A DNA stretch of 38,897 nucleotides from the NCBI GenBank assembly GCA_016927425.1, contig JAFGMR010000050.1, positions 1-38,897 of the forward strand. The letters run 5' to 3'. The DNA is from Methanotrichaceae archaeon (lineage in GTDB: Archaea; Halobacteriota; Methanosarcinia; Methanotrichales; Methanotrichaceae). Under the pieces are notes generated by a model that worked only from the letters and a program-made list of their open reading frames with translations, was not told where the DNA came from and ran no database searches. The first letter of the stretch is position 1. Every line of letters starts with the position of its first letter. Below, one piece after another: positions 18,001 through 24,915 of this stretch. Made by a program: the position numbers and the translations under genes.

Positions 18001-18530
18001 ACCTCACGGCGCGAAGGGACACGCTCCAGACGGAGCGCGAGGGGATCATGAACAAGCTGGACAAGTACGATAGGATGAAGAAGGAGGCCTTCATGGTCTG
18101 CTTCCATGAGATCAACGCCAACTTCAAGGAGGTCTTCAATGAGCTCTCCGGTGGCGAGGGGGAGCTCGTGCTGGGGGTTCCAGACGATCCACTTTCCGGC
18201 GGACTGACGATCAAGGCCCGTCCGGCGGGAAAGGTCTTCCATCGTCTAGAGGCAATGTCCGGCGGCGAGAAGAGCCTGACTGCCCTCTCCTTCATATTCG
18301 CCATCCAGCGGTTCAGGCCGGCTCCCTTCTACGCCATGGATGAGATAGACATGTTCCTGGATGGGGCCAACGTCGAGAAGGTGGCAAGGATGATCAAGAA
18401 GATCTCCTCCAAGGCCCAGTTCCTGGTAGTCTCGCTGAGAAAGCCGATGATACAGAGGGCGAGCTACACCGTAGGTGTGACCATGCAGGAGAAGAACATC
18501 ACAAGCGTGACTGGCATATGCATGAACTGA
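15015..18530 (+). CDS. smc: Chromosome segregation protein SMC
   Basis: Structural-maintenance-of-chromosomes ATPase, core of the archaeal condensin. The 1171-residue protein has an N-terminal ATPase half with Walker A GPNGSGKSN near 32-40, two long coiled-coil regions (about 170-510 and 665-1010, rich in E/R/L heptads), and a hinge between (about 528-665, starting GLHGTIADLGEVDSRYSAAVE, with GAMTGGHYKS at the end). The C-terminal half has the signature LSGGE-like MSGGEKSLTAL and Walker B FYAMDEIDMFLD. The start is TTG at 15015, chosen because MYIREVELRNFKSFG is the conserved N-terminus and GGAGGT lies 5 nt upstream. It overlaps scpA by 13 nt. Confidence 0.98.
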   Translation: MYIREVELRNFKSFGKRVVISLPNDFIAVTGPNGSGKSNIVDALLFALCLSSSRAMRAERLPDLVYRGDNGKSPDYAQVTVRLDNASRAIPLDNDVVEISRKVKINNDKYNSIYYLNGKTCSQGELQDHLSRAGITPEGYNVVMQGDVTRIIEVSPLERRRIIDEIAGVAEFEEKRRKALAELDVVKDRIDRVDVILGEVSSQLDRLRLERDKALAYQASREEKRRQQAYLLLAKLKEAESDLSCLAGELKGAREEQGALALARARKAEELSSLESSLQELNGRIAHKGEEEQIQVKRRIEELKGEIALEAQRADFSSKAAEEAEALIAKNYLEIQKLEQELTDLVERQGQVEIRRASVQGELEEQGEAASAARHKIAQADIRYSELREELEDALGRRMKAKDRLGDLLRERDRILDSARRGSLDRDRLEALISQDLEALDAADREGREIRSQVDEMHNRAVRLERERDDLEGARLRARREISEADRNLQRMQGEYARAEARARSAEDRTGYSRAVEAIRSAMRQGVLEGLHGTIADLGEVDSRYSAAVEIAAGARLQSIVARSDEDASIAIDYLKRSQTGRATFLPLNRLASGSLPAKPQEPGVVDYAINLVTFDSHMFNAFWYVFRDTLVVSDLSTARRMMGRYRMVTLEGDLVEKSGAMTGGHYKSRVKFAADESRRLVEFSERLSSVEAERCTLLNRLDSFEEALSRVKRELEGLDKEMSRLTFRIEELENGRNRLDRSLQERRGHLSQLGVELTPAKERLALLDGEIEATNSELAGHNRKVEETEAMLGDSDIPRMTSLVESAEGEMRRLESRIKELDGEIMRNRLREESLAERHRELSARKEDLEAKRSEAQTKEQASLARKAELATELAKIAEREGQIEDELFGLKGERGRLLDGILSAQREIDRMEREVDRLEARITASSGAEVETMSTVQGLRAEIEASGVDANEVPPRSEVIGQKIRALDRAMQEMEPVNMLAIQEFEHVEQRKENLTARRDTLQTEREGIMNKLDKYDRMKKEAFMVCFHEINANFKEVFNELSGGEGELVLGVPDDPLSGGLTIKARPAGKVFHRLEAMSGGEKSLTALSFIFAIQRFRPAPFYAMDEIDMFLDGANVEKVARMIKKISSKAQFLVVSLRKPMIQRASYTVGVTMQEKNITSVTGICMN

Positions 18531-19186
18531 AGGGCGGAGGGGATCTCTTAGACCTGGAGGATCCCACAGAGGTGCTCCTCGAGATGGCCCGACGAGGGGA
18601 GGTCGATCCCTGGGATATCGATATAGCTCGCATTACCGAGCGCTTCTTGGAGTACCTCGACTCCATGGAGGAGAGGGATCTTAGGATCCCGGCCCGAACC
18701 CTTCTCTATGCCGCAATCCTTCTTCGAATGAAATCCGATTCGATGGAGGAGCCGGAGGACGAGCTCGAGGAGGAGCCGATCGAGGAGTGGGTCGAGTCGC
18801 CGTCCGGCAGTCTTCCAAAGCCCCCCATCAGGAGGCGAACCAAGAGGCCGGTCACCCTCGACGAGCTGATCTCGGAGCTGAAGAGGGCGGAGATGGCAGG
18901 CCGACGGCGCGAGGCGCGCTATGCCCTCATACAAGAGGATGAGATCGATGAGATCCAGGACCTCTCCCATGAGGAGGGAATCGAGGAGAGGATAGCTTCC
19001 CTCCTGTCCCTCGTGGATGAGCTCTTCGATGTGAGCGAGAGGGTCTCTTTCCAGGAGGTCGAGGGGGGGGACAGGGCTCTAAGCTACATATCCCTGCTCT
19101 TCATGGCCCAGAGAAAGCATCTCTGGCTTGAGCAAGAGGAGCTCTTCGGCGAGCTCTACCTCTGTCGCAGGCTAGATGGATCATAA
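18518..19186 (+). CDS. scpA: Segregation and condensation protein A (kleisin)
   Basis: ScpA is the kleisin that bridges the two SMC heads. The 222-residue protein begins with the helix that contacts the SMC neck; LLDLEDPTEVLLEMARRGEVDPWDIDIARIT is the classic kleisin N-terminal block (residues 9-39 in part). It is followed by ARTLLYAAILLRMKS. The middle is acidic and linker-like (about 75-120), and the C-terminal winged-helix part contains YISLLFMAQRKHLWLEQEELFGELYL. ATG 18518 lies inside the end of smc, a 13-nt overlap that implies translational coupling and stoichiometric production. Confidence 0.95.
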   Translation: MHELKGGGDLLDLEDPTEVLLEMARRGEVDPWDIDIARITERFLEYLDSMEERDLRIPARTLLYAAILLRMKSDSMEEPEDELEEEPIEEWVESPSGSLPKPPIRRRTKRPVTLDELISELKRAEMAGRRREARYALIQEDEIDEIQDLSHEEGIEERIASLLSLVDELFDVSERVSFQEVEGGDRALSYISLLFMAQRKHLWLEQEELFGELYLCRRLDGS

Positions 19187-19243
19187 GCTCGGCGACGCAA
19201 CCTTTTTGTTGAGAATTTCGAAAGGGCATGCTGTGGTGGATAT

Positions 19244-20290
19244 TTGTTAGAGGATGGGAATTCCAGGGGCAAGGCCATTGTCGAGGCCGCTCTCTTCGCA
19301 GCGGGAAGGGGCCTCTCGCTCTCGGAGCTCTCCAGCCTGACTGGGATCTCCAAGGAGGCGGCGCGCGCAATCGCCGAGGAGCTCTCTGAGGACTTTCGCC
19401 TGCGCGATTCAGGTCTAGAGATCCGATCCTTAGAGGATAGGTATGTGATGCAGGTTCGCGGAACTCTCGCGGCGGATGTGGTGGCGGTAGCCCCCAGGGA
19501 GATGGAGGCTCCCCTCATCAGGACGCTCGGGGTTATCGCCTATCGCCAGCCCATCATCCAGAGCGATCTCGTGCGCATACGCGGAAACAAGGCCTACGAC
19601 CACGTAAGGGAGCTCGAGCGAATGGGGCTGATAGCAGCCGTTAGAAGCGGCCGATCCAAGGAGATCAGGACGACGAAAGCATTTGCCGACTACTTTGGCC
19701 TCGAGTCCGACCGTCCTGAGTTCATCAGGCGGACGATGGGCCAAGGCAGGAGGTGCATCGGCGTAACGGCGATGTTTCGCTCGCTTGCGGAACGAATAGG
19801 GCTCGACTTCGTCGTCGTGAATCCCTATAGGCCAAGCGCAGAGGACCTGGAGGCCTTGGGGGAGATCGACCTCCTCGTCCTCTCCCCCGGCTACGCCGAG
19901 AAGGCGAAGGAGCACTATTCCGGGGAGATGGTCGAGGCAGGTTGCAGGACGCTCTCAGAGCTTAAGGAGGGCGCGGAGTTGATCTCGGGTGCGATCGCGG
20001 ACTGTCCCGATATCGAGCCCCTCCTCGGGGAGATCGACGCCATCCTATTGGAGTATCGGGCGCGTGCCAGGGGCCTCCCCCCCATCCATCCCCTGACATC
20101 GATTGCCGAGGATCTAGCTAGCGACCTTCATATCCCCTTGGATGACGATGGCACAACCGTTGCATCGAGCTCCTCCGGGCAAGTGGCCGATATCCTCGTC
20201 CCGGTCCATCAGGACTACGGCATGGATATCGTCGAGAGGATCAAACAGAGGTATGAGGCCCTGCTGGAAGGCCTTTCGCCCTCGCGGTGA
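19244..20290 (+). CDS. scpB: ScpB with an uncharacterised C-terminal domain
   Basis: Residues 1-165 are a standard ScpB made of two winged helices: IVEAALFAAGRGLSLSELS, LGVIAYRQPIIQSDLVRIRG and FGLESDRPEF are hallmarks. ScpB dimers cap the ScpA-SMC complex. Bacterial ScpB usually ends soon after this; here about 180 more residues follow (170-348). They alternate strand- and helix-like segments (CIGVTAMFRSLAERIG, DFVVVNPYRP, EIDLLVLSPGYAEKAKEHY, DILVPVHQDYGMDIVERIKQ). I do not recognise this domain. The TTG at 19244 is chosen because GGTGGAT lies 4-10 nt upstream and the protein starts just before the first conserved helix. It follows scpA by 57 nt. Confidence 0.9.
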   Translation: MLEDGNSRGKAIVEAALFAAGRGLSLSELSSLTGISKEAARAIAEELSEDFRLRDSGLEIRSLEDRYVMQVRGTLAADVVAVAPREMEAPLIRTLGVIAYRQPIIQSDLVRIRGNKAYDHVRELERMGLIAAVRSGRSKEIRTTKAFADYFGLESDRPEFIRRTMGQGRRCIGVTAMFRSLAERIGLDFVVVNPYRPSAEDLEALGEIDLLVLSPGYAEKAKEHYSGEMVEAGCRTLSELKEGAELISGAIADCPDIEPLLGEIDAILLEYRARARGLPPIHPLTSIAEDLASDLHIPLDDDGTTVASSSSGQVADILVPVHQDYGMDIVERIKQRYEALLEGLSPSR

Positions 20291-20332
20291 GGCCGTCTCT
20301 TTCATTAACCATCGGGTACATAGATACAGCTC

Positions 20333-20698
20333 ATGCCGACCTGCGAGAATTGCGAATCTTCGGTGGATGAGACGCTGGAGTATGAGGGTCGAAACCTCTG
20401 CGAGGACTGCTATCTCGATGCAGCCTCAAGGATACGGGCGTGCGACCCTTGGGGGGAGCACTCCAAGAAGACGTTTCGGGAACAGCACGGGCTCAAGGGG
20501 ACTGACGGCCTGACCGATCAGCAGGCTGAGATATACCGTCTCATCGAGTCCAAGGGAAAGGCCACTCGAGAGGAGATCCAGGCGGCGCTTGGCATCTCTC
20601 CAATGGAGCTTGAGAACCAATTTGCATTGCTGAGGCATTGCCAGCTCATCAAGGGCAGGCGAGAGGGAGACCTGGTCTACATAGTGCTCTGGGAGTGA
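20333..20698 (+). CDS. Zinc-knuckle plus winged-helix protein
   Basis: A 121-residue protein with an N-terminal LIM-like zinc binding unit (CENC at 4-7 and CEDC near 23-26, spaced by EYEGRNL, as in 'YEGRxLCxxCY' archaeal zinc fingers). A C-terminal winged helix follows (GLTDQQAEIYRLIESKGKATREEIQAALGISPMELENQFALLRHCQLIKGRREGDLVYIV in pieces, about 58-118). This looks like a DNA-binding or adaptor protein. It starts 42 nt after scpB and is followed after 5 nt by the DUF1003 gene, so it probably belongs to the smc transcript. A role with condensin is possible but only suggested by position. Confidence 0.75.
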   Translation: MPTCENCESSVDETLEYEGRNLCEDCYLDAASRIRACDPWGEHSKKTFREQHGLKGTDGLTDQQAEIYRLIESKGKATREEIQAALGISPMELENQFALLRHCQLIKGRREGDLVYIVLWE

Positions 20699-20703
20699 CC
20701 TCG

Positions 20704-21126
20704 ATGGGAGAGGGGGCATTGGAGGGGCTCGATCTGCCGCTCACCCTCGGCCAGAGGGCGGCAGACTGGGTGACCGACACCGTTGGCTCATGGAGTTTCG
20801 TCCTTTTTCAGACGATAGTCGTGATCGTCTGGGCTCTGCTGAACATCACCCATCTGGTCCGTCCGTGGGATCCCTATCCCTTCATCTTCATGAACCTGAT
20901 CTTCTCCCTCCAGGCGGCCTATACCGCCTCATTGGTGATGATCAGCCAGAACCGCCAGGACGAGATGGCCCGACGGATGGCAAGGCACAACTACCTCCTG
21001 GATATCAAGGCAGAGGAGGAGGTCCGCGCAATCATCGCGAGCCTGGAGAGCCACGACCGGCTTCTCTGCGATGTTCATCAGGATCTAATGGAGATCAAGG
21101 CCGAGTGCAGGGCGATGAGGAGATAG
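20704..21126 (+). CDS. DUF1003 family membrane protein
   Basis: A 140-residue integral membrane protein. RAADWVTDTVGSWSFVLFQT, then a transmembrane segment with IVWALLN, then WDPYPFIFMNLIFSLQAAYTASLVMISQNRQ are the textbook DUF1003 signature with two transmembrane helices. A cytoplasmic helical tail with DRLLCDVHQDLMEIKAE follows. The frame is open further upstream, but ATG 20704 sits 5 nt after the preceding stop and gives the family N-terminus. The biochemical role of the family is not established. It is the last gene of the smc-led cluster. Confidence 0.88.
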   Translation: MGEGALEGLDLPLTLGQRAADWVTDTVGSWSFVLFQTIVVIVWALLNITHLVRPWDPYPFIFMNLIFSLQAAYTASLVMISQNRQDEMARRMARHNYLLDIKAEEEVRAIIASLESHDRLLCDVHQDLMEIKAECRAMRR

Positions 21127-21181
21127 CATTGAGATTTATGTACTCGGGGCTTTCGAGATAAAATCAAGAAGGGGATATGCA

Positions 21182-22540
21182 ATGCCAAAGGAAGAGGCAA
21201 AGATAGAGGGGATCGGTCGCATCTCGGTTGAGGGCTTTAAATCGCTTGCAAAACCGGTCTCCTGCGAGATTCGCCCTCTCACCATACTGGCGGGCCCAAA
21301 CAGCTCTGGGAAATCGAGCATCATGCAGCCGATGCTGATGATGAAGCAGACCCTCGAAGCAAGCTACGATCCAGGGGCGCTCTTGATAAACGGTCCAAAT
21401 GTTAGATTTACCAAGGTCGATCAGTTCCTCTCGGTTGCACCCCGCAAGAAGAAGAGGGAAGGCTTCATCGTTAAGATCTGGATGGGCGATGATATCTCGA
21501 TCGAGGAGACTTTCAAGAAGGCTAAAGGGCAGGGGATCCTCATTGAAGAGGCCATCTATGCTGATCGGATTGACGAGACCAGATTGCGCCTCGATATGAG
21601 CCACGAGGATATCCTCGCTGCGAATCCTCATCTGAAGCCGTTCTTTGATCGAATTGCATGGATGCACGGTGCGAAGGGGACGAGGATTGGACTCGATGTT
21701 GTCAGAAATCGTTGCTTCCTTGAGATCGCCTTTAACCTTGTTGATGAGTCCGCCGGAGTCTTCCAGCTACTCCAAGCATTCCCAGAATTCCCACGATTGC
21801 CAGGGGGCGAATCCATCGAGAGCTGCATCAGGGAGATGATCCACGTTCCCGCCCTGCGCGGAAATCCCCGAAGGAATTATAATATTGCGGCAGTTAGCGA
21901 TAAATTTCCAGGACTATTTTCAGAATACGTTGCAAGCGTGATAAATAGCTGGCAATCGGCGAAGGATCCTCGCCTCGAAGAGTTGAGAAGGGATCTTGAG
22001 GTGCTCGGGTTGACCTGGAAGGTTGAAGTGCTGCCCGTCGATGATACGAGCGTAGAGATACAGGTGGGCCGCCTGCAGCATGCAACAAGAGGGGGAGCAA
22101 AGGATCTCGTGAGCATCGCTGATGTAGGCTTTGGGCTCTCCCAGACCTTGCCTGTGCTCGTTGCCCTTCTCGCCGCAAAGCCAGGTCAGCTCGTCTATAT
22201 CGAGCAGCCCGAGATCCACCTTCATCCAAGCGCCCAGATCGCCATGGCCCAGGTGCTCGCCACAGCGGCCAGTAGAGGGGTTCGAGTGGTCGTGGAGACC
22301 CATAGCTCGCTGATCATCAAAGGAGTGCAGGCAATCGTTGCCGAGGGCAAGCTCGATCCGAAGATCGTCAAGCTCCACTGGTTCAAGAGAGGGCCGAAGA
22401 CCGGCGTAACCGAGGTCTTCAGTGCAGACCTGGACGAGGCCGGAAGATTCGGGGAATGGCCCGAGGAATTCGCTCAAATAGAGCTGGAGGTAGAGGGGCG
22501 TTATCTCGATGCGGCAGAGGCTCGATTGAGGGGCAGTTGA
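21182..22540 (+). CDS. OLD/SMC-like AAA ATPase with DUF3696-like C-terminus
   Basis: A 452-residue ATPase of the ABC/SMC-like AAA_15/AAA_21 group found in phage-defence and OLD-type proteins. Walker A GPNSSGKSS lies at 38-46 after the 'GFKSL' start strand. A signature-like segment DVGFGLSQTLPVLVALL precedes Walker B VYIEQPEIHLHP near 337-349, with the H-switch VVVETHSSLI near 370. The last 60 residues (KLHWFKRGPKTGVTEV, LDEAGRFGEWPEEF, YLDAAEARL) match the DUF3696 tail. No TOPRIM nuclease is attached. An AAGGGGAT site precedes the ATG. The PIN-like gene follows after 1 nt, so the two are translated as a unit. Function is inferred: an ATP-driven sensor that controls the nuclease. Confidence 0.85.
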   Translation: MPKEEAKIEGIGRISVEGFKSLAKPVSCEIRPLTILAGPNSSGKSSIMQPMLMMKQTLEASYDPGALLINGPNVRFTKVDQFLSVAPRKKKREGFIVKIWMGDDISIEETFKKAKGQGILIEEAIYADRIDETRLRLDMSHEDILAANPHLKPFFDRIAWMHGAKGTRIGLDVVRNRCFLEIAFNLVDESAGVFQLLQAFPEFPRLPGGESIESCIREMIHVPALRGNPRRNYNIAAVSDKFPGLFSEYVASVINSWQSAKDPRLEELRRDLEVLGLTWKVEVLPVDDTSVEIQVGRLQHATRGGAKDLVSIADVGFGLSQTLPVLVALLAAKPGQLVYIEQPEIHLHPSAQIAMAQVLATAASRGVRVVVETHSSLIIKGVQAIVAEGKLDPKIVKLHWFKRGPKTGVTEVFSADLDEAGRFGEWPEEFAQIELEVEGRYLDAAEARLRGS

Positions 22541-22541
22541 C

Positions 22542-23066
22542 TTGGCTTCGAAGAGGAAGCTGGTCATCGATGCCAGCGTTGCAAGGGCTGCAGGCGGGGA
22601 TTCGGCCGAGCATCCCACATCGAAGAGCTGCCGGGATCTCCTGAGGGCTGTACTCAAGATCAGTCATCACGCGGTATTCTCTGCCTCAATCAAGGCCGAA
22701 TGGAATGATCACCAATCTATCTTTTTTAGAAAATGGAGAAGTTCGATGATGGCAAGAAAGAAGCTCCACCTAATTGACGTCCCTGAGGACACCATCTTGA
22801 GGAGGAGGGTCGAGAGATCGGATTCCGGCACAGAAGCCATGATGAAGGATATCCATCTGATAGAGGCGGCTCTTCTGTCGGAAAAAAGGATCATCTCCTT
22901 GGATGAGGAGGCCCGTTCCTATTATGCCGCTGCCTCGGATCGAATAAAGGAGATCAAGAGCGTTTTATGGGTAAATCCCGATATGCAAGGGGAGGAGGCA
23001 ATCCAATGGCTCGAGAGGGGGGCCCCGGCCGATCACAACCGCCGATTGGACCAATATCATCGATGA
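22542..23066 (+). CDS. PIN-like nuclease partner of the ATPase
   Basis: A 174-residue protein starting MASKRKLVIDASVARAAGG, where the hydrophobic strand ending in Asp10 is the first PIN motif. Further acidic residues at spacing typical of PIN domains are Glu53 (SIKAEW), Asp103 (MKDIHLIEAALLSEKRIISLDEEA) and Asp121. This would bind metal and cleave RNA or DNA. The TTG at 22542 comes 1 nt after the ATPase stop; GAGGGG upstream supports it. Unlike VapC, the protein has no small antitoxin next to it; its only partner is the ATPase. I infer a regulated nuclease module. Activity and substrate are unknown. The cysteine-cluster gene starts 9 nt after it. Confidence 0.65.
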   Translation: MASKRKLVIDASVARAAGGDSAEHPTSKSCRDLLRAVLKISHHAVFSASIKAEWNDHQSIFFRKWRSSMMARKKLHLIDVPEDTILRRRVERSDSGTEAMMKDIHLIEAALLSEKRIISLDEEARSYYAAASDRIKEIKSVLWVNPDMQGEEAIQWLERGAPADHNRRLDQYHR

Positions 23067-23075
23067 GGTCAAATC

Positions 23076-23747
23076 ATGCCTGACGACGAGCGCCTAAAGA
23101 ATGCGAAGTTCCTCTGTCACAGGTTCTGCCCGCCATCTTGCATCCTCGATAAGAGCCTCGGCCTCCACGAGAGGATGCTCGAAGTTCGCCCCCATTGGTC
23201 GGTTCAAAGGAGGGAGGAGCAGCACAAGAGGATCGATCTGGGGGAGAAGGTGCCCTTCGATATCGCGCTTCCCCTGCCGGCAAAGGATCGGGGCTTTGCC
23301 GAGACCGCCCTTGGCGTAGAGCTCTTTCGGGAGATCTTCGAGTGCCAGCACTGTGGCAGATGCTGTTCCACGCCAGGGGCGGGGCTTGTCCTCGAGAACG
23401 GCGATTTCGAGCGAATCGCAAGGTTCATAGGATCGCAAAAGCGGCTCAAGTCGCTCTGCCGCCGCGATAAGGATAGCGGCTGCTGGATACTTCGCCAGCC
23501 CTGCCCTTTTTACGATCGCGGCTGCACCATCTATCCAGTGAGGCCTCTTACGTGCTTTCAGTACCCACTCCATCCGCCACTCAAGGAGATGCCCTATCAC
23601 CTGGCGGTCGACGCCTTCTGCCCGGCAGCGAGGAAGCTTGCCAAGGAGACCCTTGGCTGGTGGATCATATGCGAGGGCAACTGGGCGAGGCTGTTCGGCT
23701 CGGGTCGAGAGAGCCTCAAGGGATCTGTCTACAGGCGCATCCCCTAG
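23076..23747 (+). CDS. YkgJ-family cysteine-cluster protein
   Basis: A 223-residue protein with the YkgJ (CxxCxxCC) signature FECQHCGRCCSTPGAG near residues 87-103, then GCWILRQPCPFYDRGCTIYPVRPLTCFQYPLHP near 128-160, where the RPxxCRxFP-like block is diagnostic. The cysteines probably bind zinc or an Fe-S cluster; the cellular role of the family is not settled. The first 80 residues include two more cysteines (HRFCPPSC) and are not part of the common core. It starts 9 nt after the PIN-like gene and could be in the same transcript, but the family is common in methanogens outside such contexts, so a functional tie is uncertain. Confidence 0.85.
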   Translation: MPDDERLKNAKFLCHRFCPPSCILDKSLGLHERMLEVRPHWSVQRREEQHKRIDLGEKVPFDIALPLPAKDRGFAETALGVELFREIFECQHCGRCCSTPGAGLVLENGDFERIARFIGSQKRLKSLCRRDKDSGCWILRQPCPFYDRGCTIYPVRPLTCFQYPLHPPLKEMPYHLAVDAFCPAARKLAKETLGWWIICEGNWARLFGSGRESLKGSVYRRIP

Positions 23748-23874
23748 GGAGGGGGCGCGCCCGCGCCGTCGATATCGCATGCCCAATGCCTGTATCGCAG
23801 TCCATCTTCCTACCGTTTCTCACGGCAAAGCTGCTCGCAGCCGATATCACATCCCTTTCCCGGGTGTCGCATGG

Positions 23875-23882
23875 CTTATATG
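23875..23882 (+). promoter_or_regulatory. TATA box of mch
   Basis: CTTATATG lies about 40 nt before the mch start. With normal archaeal spacing the transcript would begin near 23905, giving a leader of only 10-15 nt. Confidence 0.5.
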
Positions 23883-23916
23883 GGCGCCCGTAATCTACTG
23901 CACTCGGTGAGCTTGC

Positions 23917-24888
23917 GTGATGGGATTGAACGACCTGGGCTTTGAGGTATTCGAGGAGATGGTGGACTTCGCCGAGGATCTCCAGGTGGATGTGATGGAG
24001 CTGGAGAACGGCGCTGTTGTCCTGGACGCCGGGGTGAAGGCCGCCGGAGGATTCGGAGCTGGGATCTATCTCAGCCGCATATGCATGGCCGACCTTGCCG
24101 ATATCCAGATAACTTCCATGGATCTGGGCAGGGCGAGCCTTCCCGCCGTCCAAGTTAGCACAGACCACCCCGCCCTCTCATGTATGGGATCCCAATGCGC
24201 CATGTGGCAGGTAAAGATGGGCAAGTACTTCGCAATGGGAAGCGGGCCTGCTCGGGTGCTGGCGGGGATGACCAGGGACCTCTACGAGAGGATAGGCTTC
24301 GAGGAGTCCTCCGACGTCGCGGTGATCGTCCTGGAGTCGGACAGGATTCCCGACGAGGACGTGGCAGGCCATATCGCAGAGAGGTGCGGCATAGATCCGG
24401 GGGATCTAAGGATAGCGGTTGCCTCAACCGACTCGCTCGCTGGCCTTGTCCAGGTCTCCGCAAGGGTGGTTGAGACCGGCCTCCATAAGCTCTTTTCAAT
24501 GGGATTCGATATCACAACCATCAATAGCGGTTGGGGCCGCGCACCCATAGCTCCCGTCGTCGGCGATGCCACCATGTGCATGGGGGCCTCGAACGACGCC
24601 ATAATATACGGAGGCGAGACCTACTACAACCTGGCTTACGAGGATATCGAGGCCCTTTCTGACTACCTTCGGGCGATGCCTTCCCTTGCATCCCGAGACT
24701 ACGGCGTCCCCTTCTACAAGACGTTCAAGGCTGCGGGCTTCGACTTCTTCAAGGTGGACCACAACGTCTTCGCCCCAGCGAGAGTTGTCATGAACGAGCT
24801 CTGTAGCAGGCGTACGATGGTCGCGGGAAGGGTCAACATCCCAGTCCTGATGGAGTCGTTCCGTTTAGAGTTCATGGAGGAGGATTGA
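23917..24888 (+). CDS. mch: Methenyltetrahydromethanopterin cyclohydrolase
   Basis: Mch interconverts N5,N10-methenyl- and N5-formyl-H4MPT(or H4SPT) in the one-carbon pathway of methanogens; in an acetate user it serves biosynthesis or oxidation. The 323-residue protein has family length and blocks: VLDAGVKAAGGFGAGIYLSR, QVSTDHPALSCMGSQCAMWQ, YFAMGSGPARVL, NSGWGRAPIAPV and GASNDAIIYGGETYY. It is cytoplasmic and trimeric in characterised members. GTG 23917 and ATG 23920 are adjacent start options; either fits the short leader. rnz follows 27 nt downstream. Confidence 0.97.
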   Translation: MMGLNDLGFEVFEEMVDFAEDLQVDVMELENGAVVLDAGVKAAGGFGAGIYLSRICMADLADIQITSMDLGRASLPAVQVSTDHPALSCMGSQCAMWQVKMGKYFAMGSGPARVLAGMTRDLYERIGFEESSDVAVIVLESDRIPDEDVAGHIAERCGIDPGDLRIAVASTDSLAGLVQVSARVVETGLHKLFSMGFDITTINSGWGRAPIAPVVGDATMCMGASNDAIIYGGETYYNLAYEDIEALSDYLRAMPSLASRDYGVPFYKTFKAAGFDFFKVDHNVFAPARVVMNELCSRRTMVAGRVNIPVLMESFRLEFMEED

Positions 24889-24915
24889 CCGGCCTCGGTC
24901 GCCCAAGAGATAGAT

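Noticed and set aside
17732-18304. 190-codon minus-strand ORF inside smc
   Set aside because: Ser/Arg-rich antisense of the smc coiled coil; the sense gene is certain.
23094-23786. 230-codon minus-strand ORF opposite the YkgJ gene
   Set aside because: The sense strand carries the complete YkgJ cysteine signature; the antisense frame has none.
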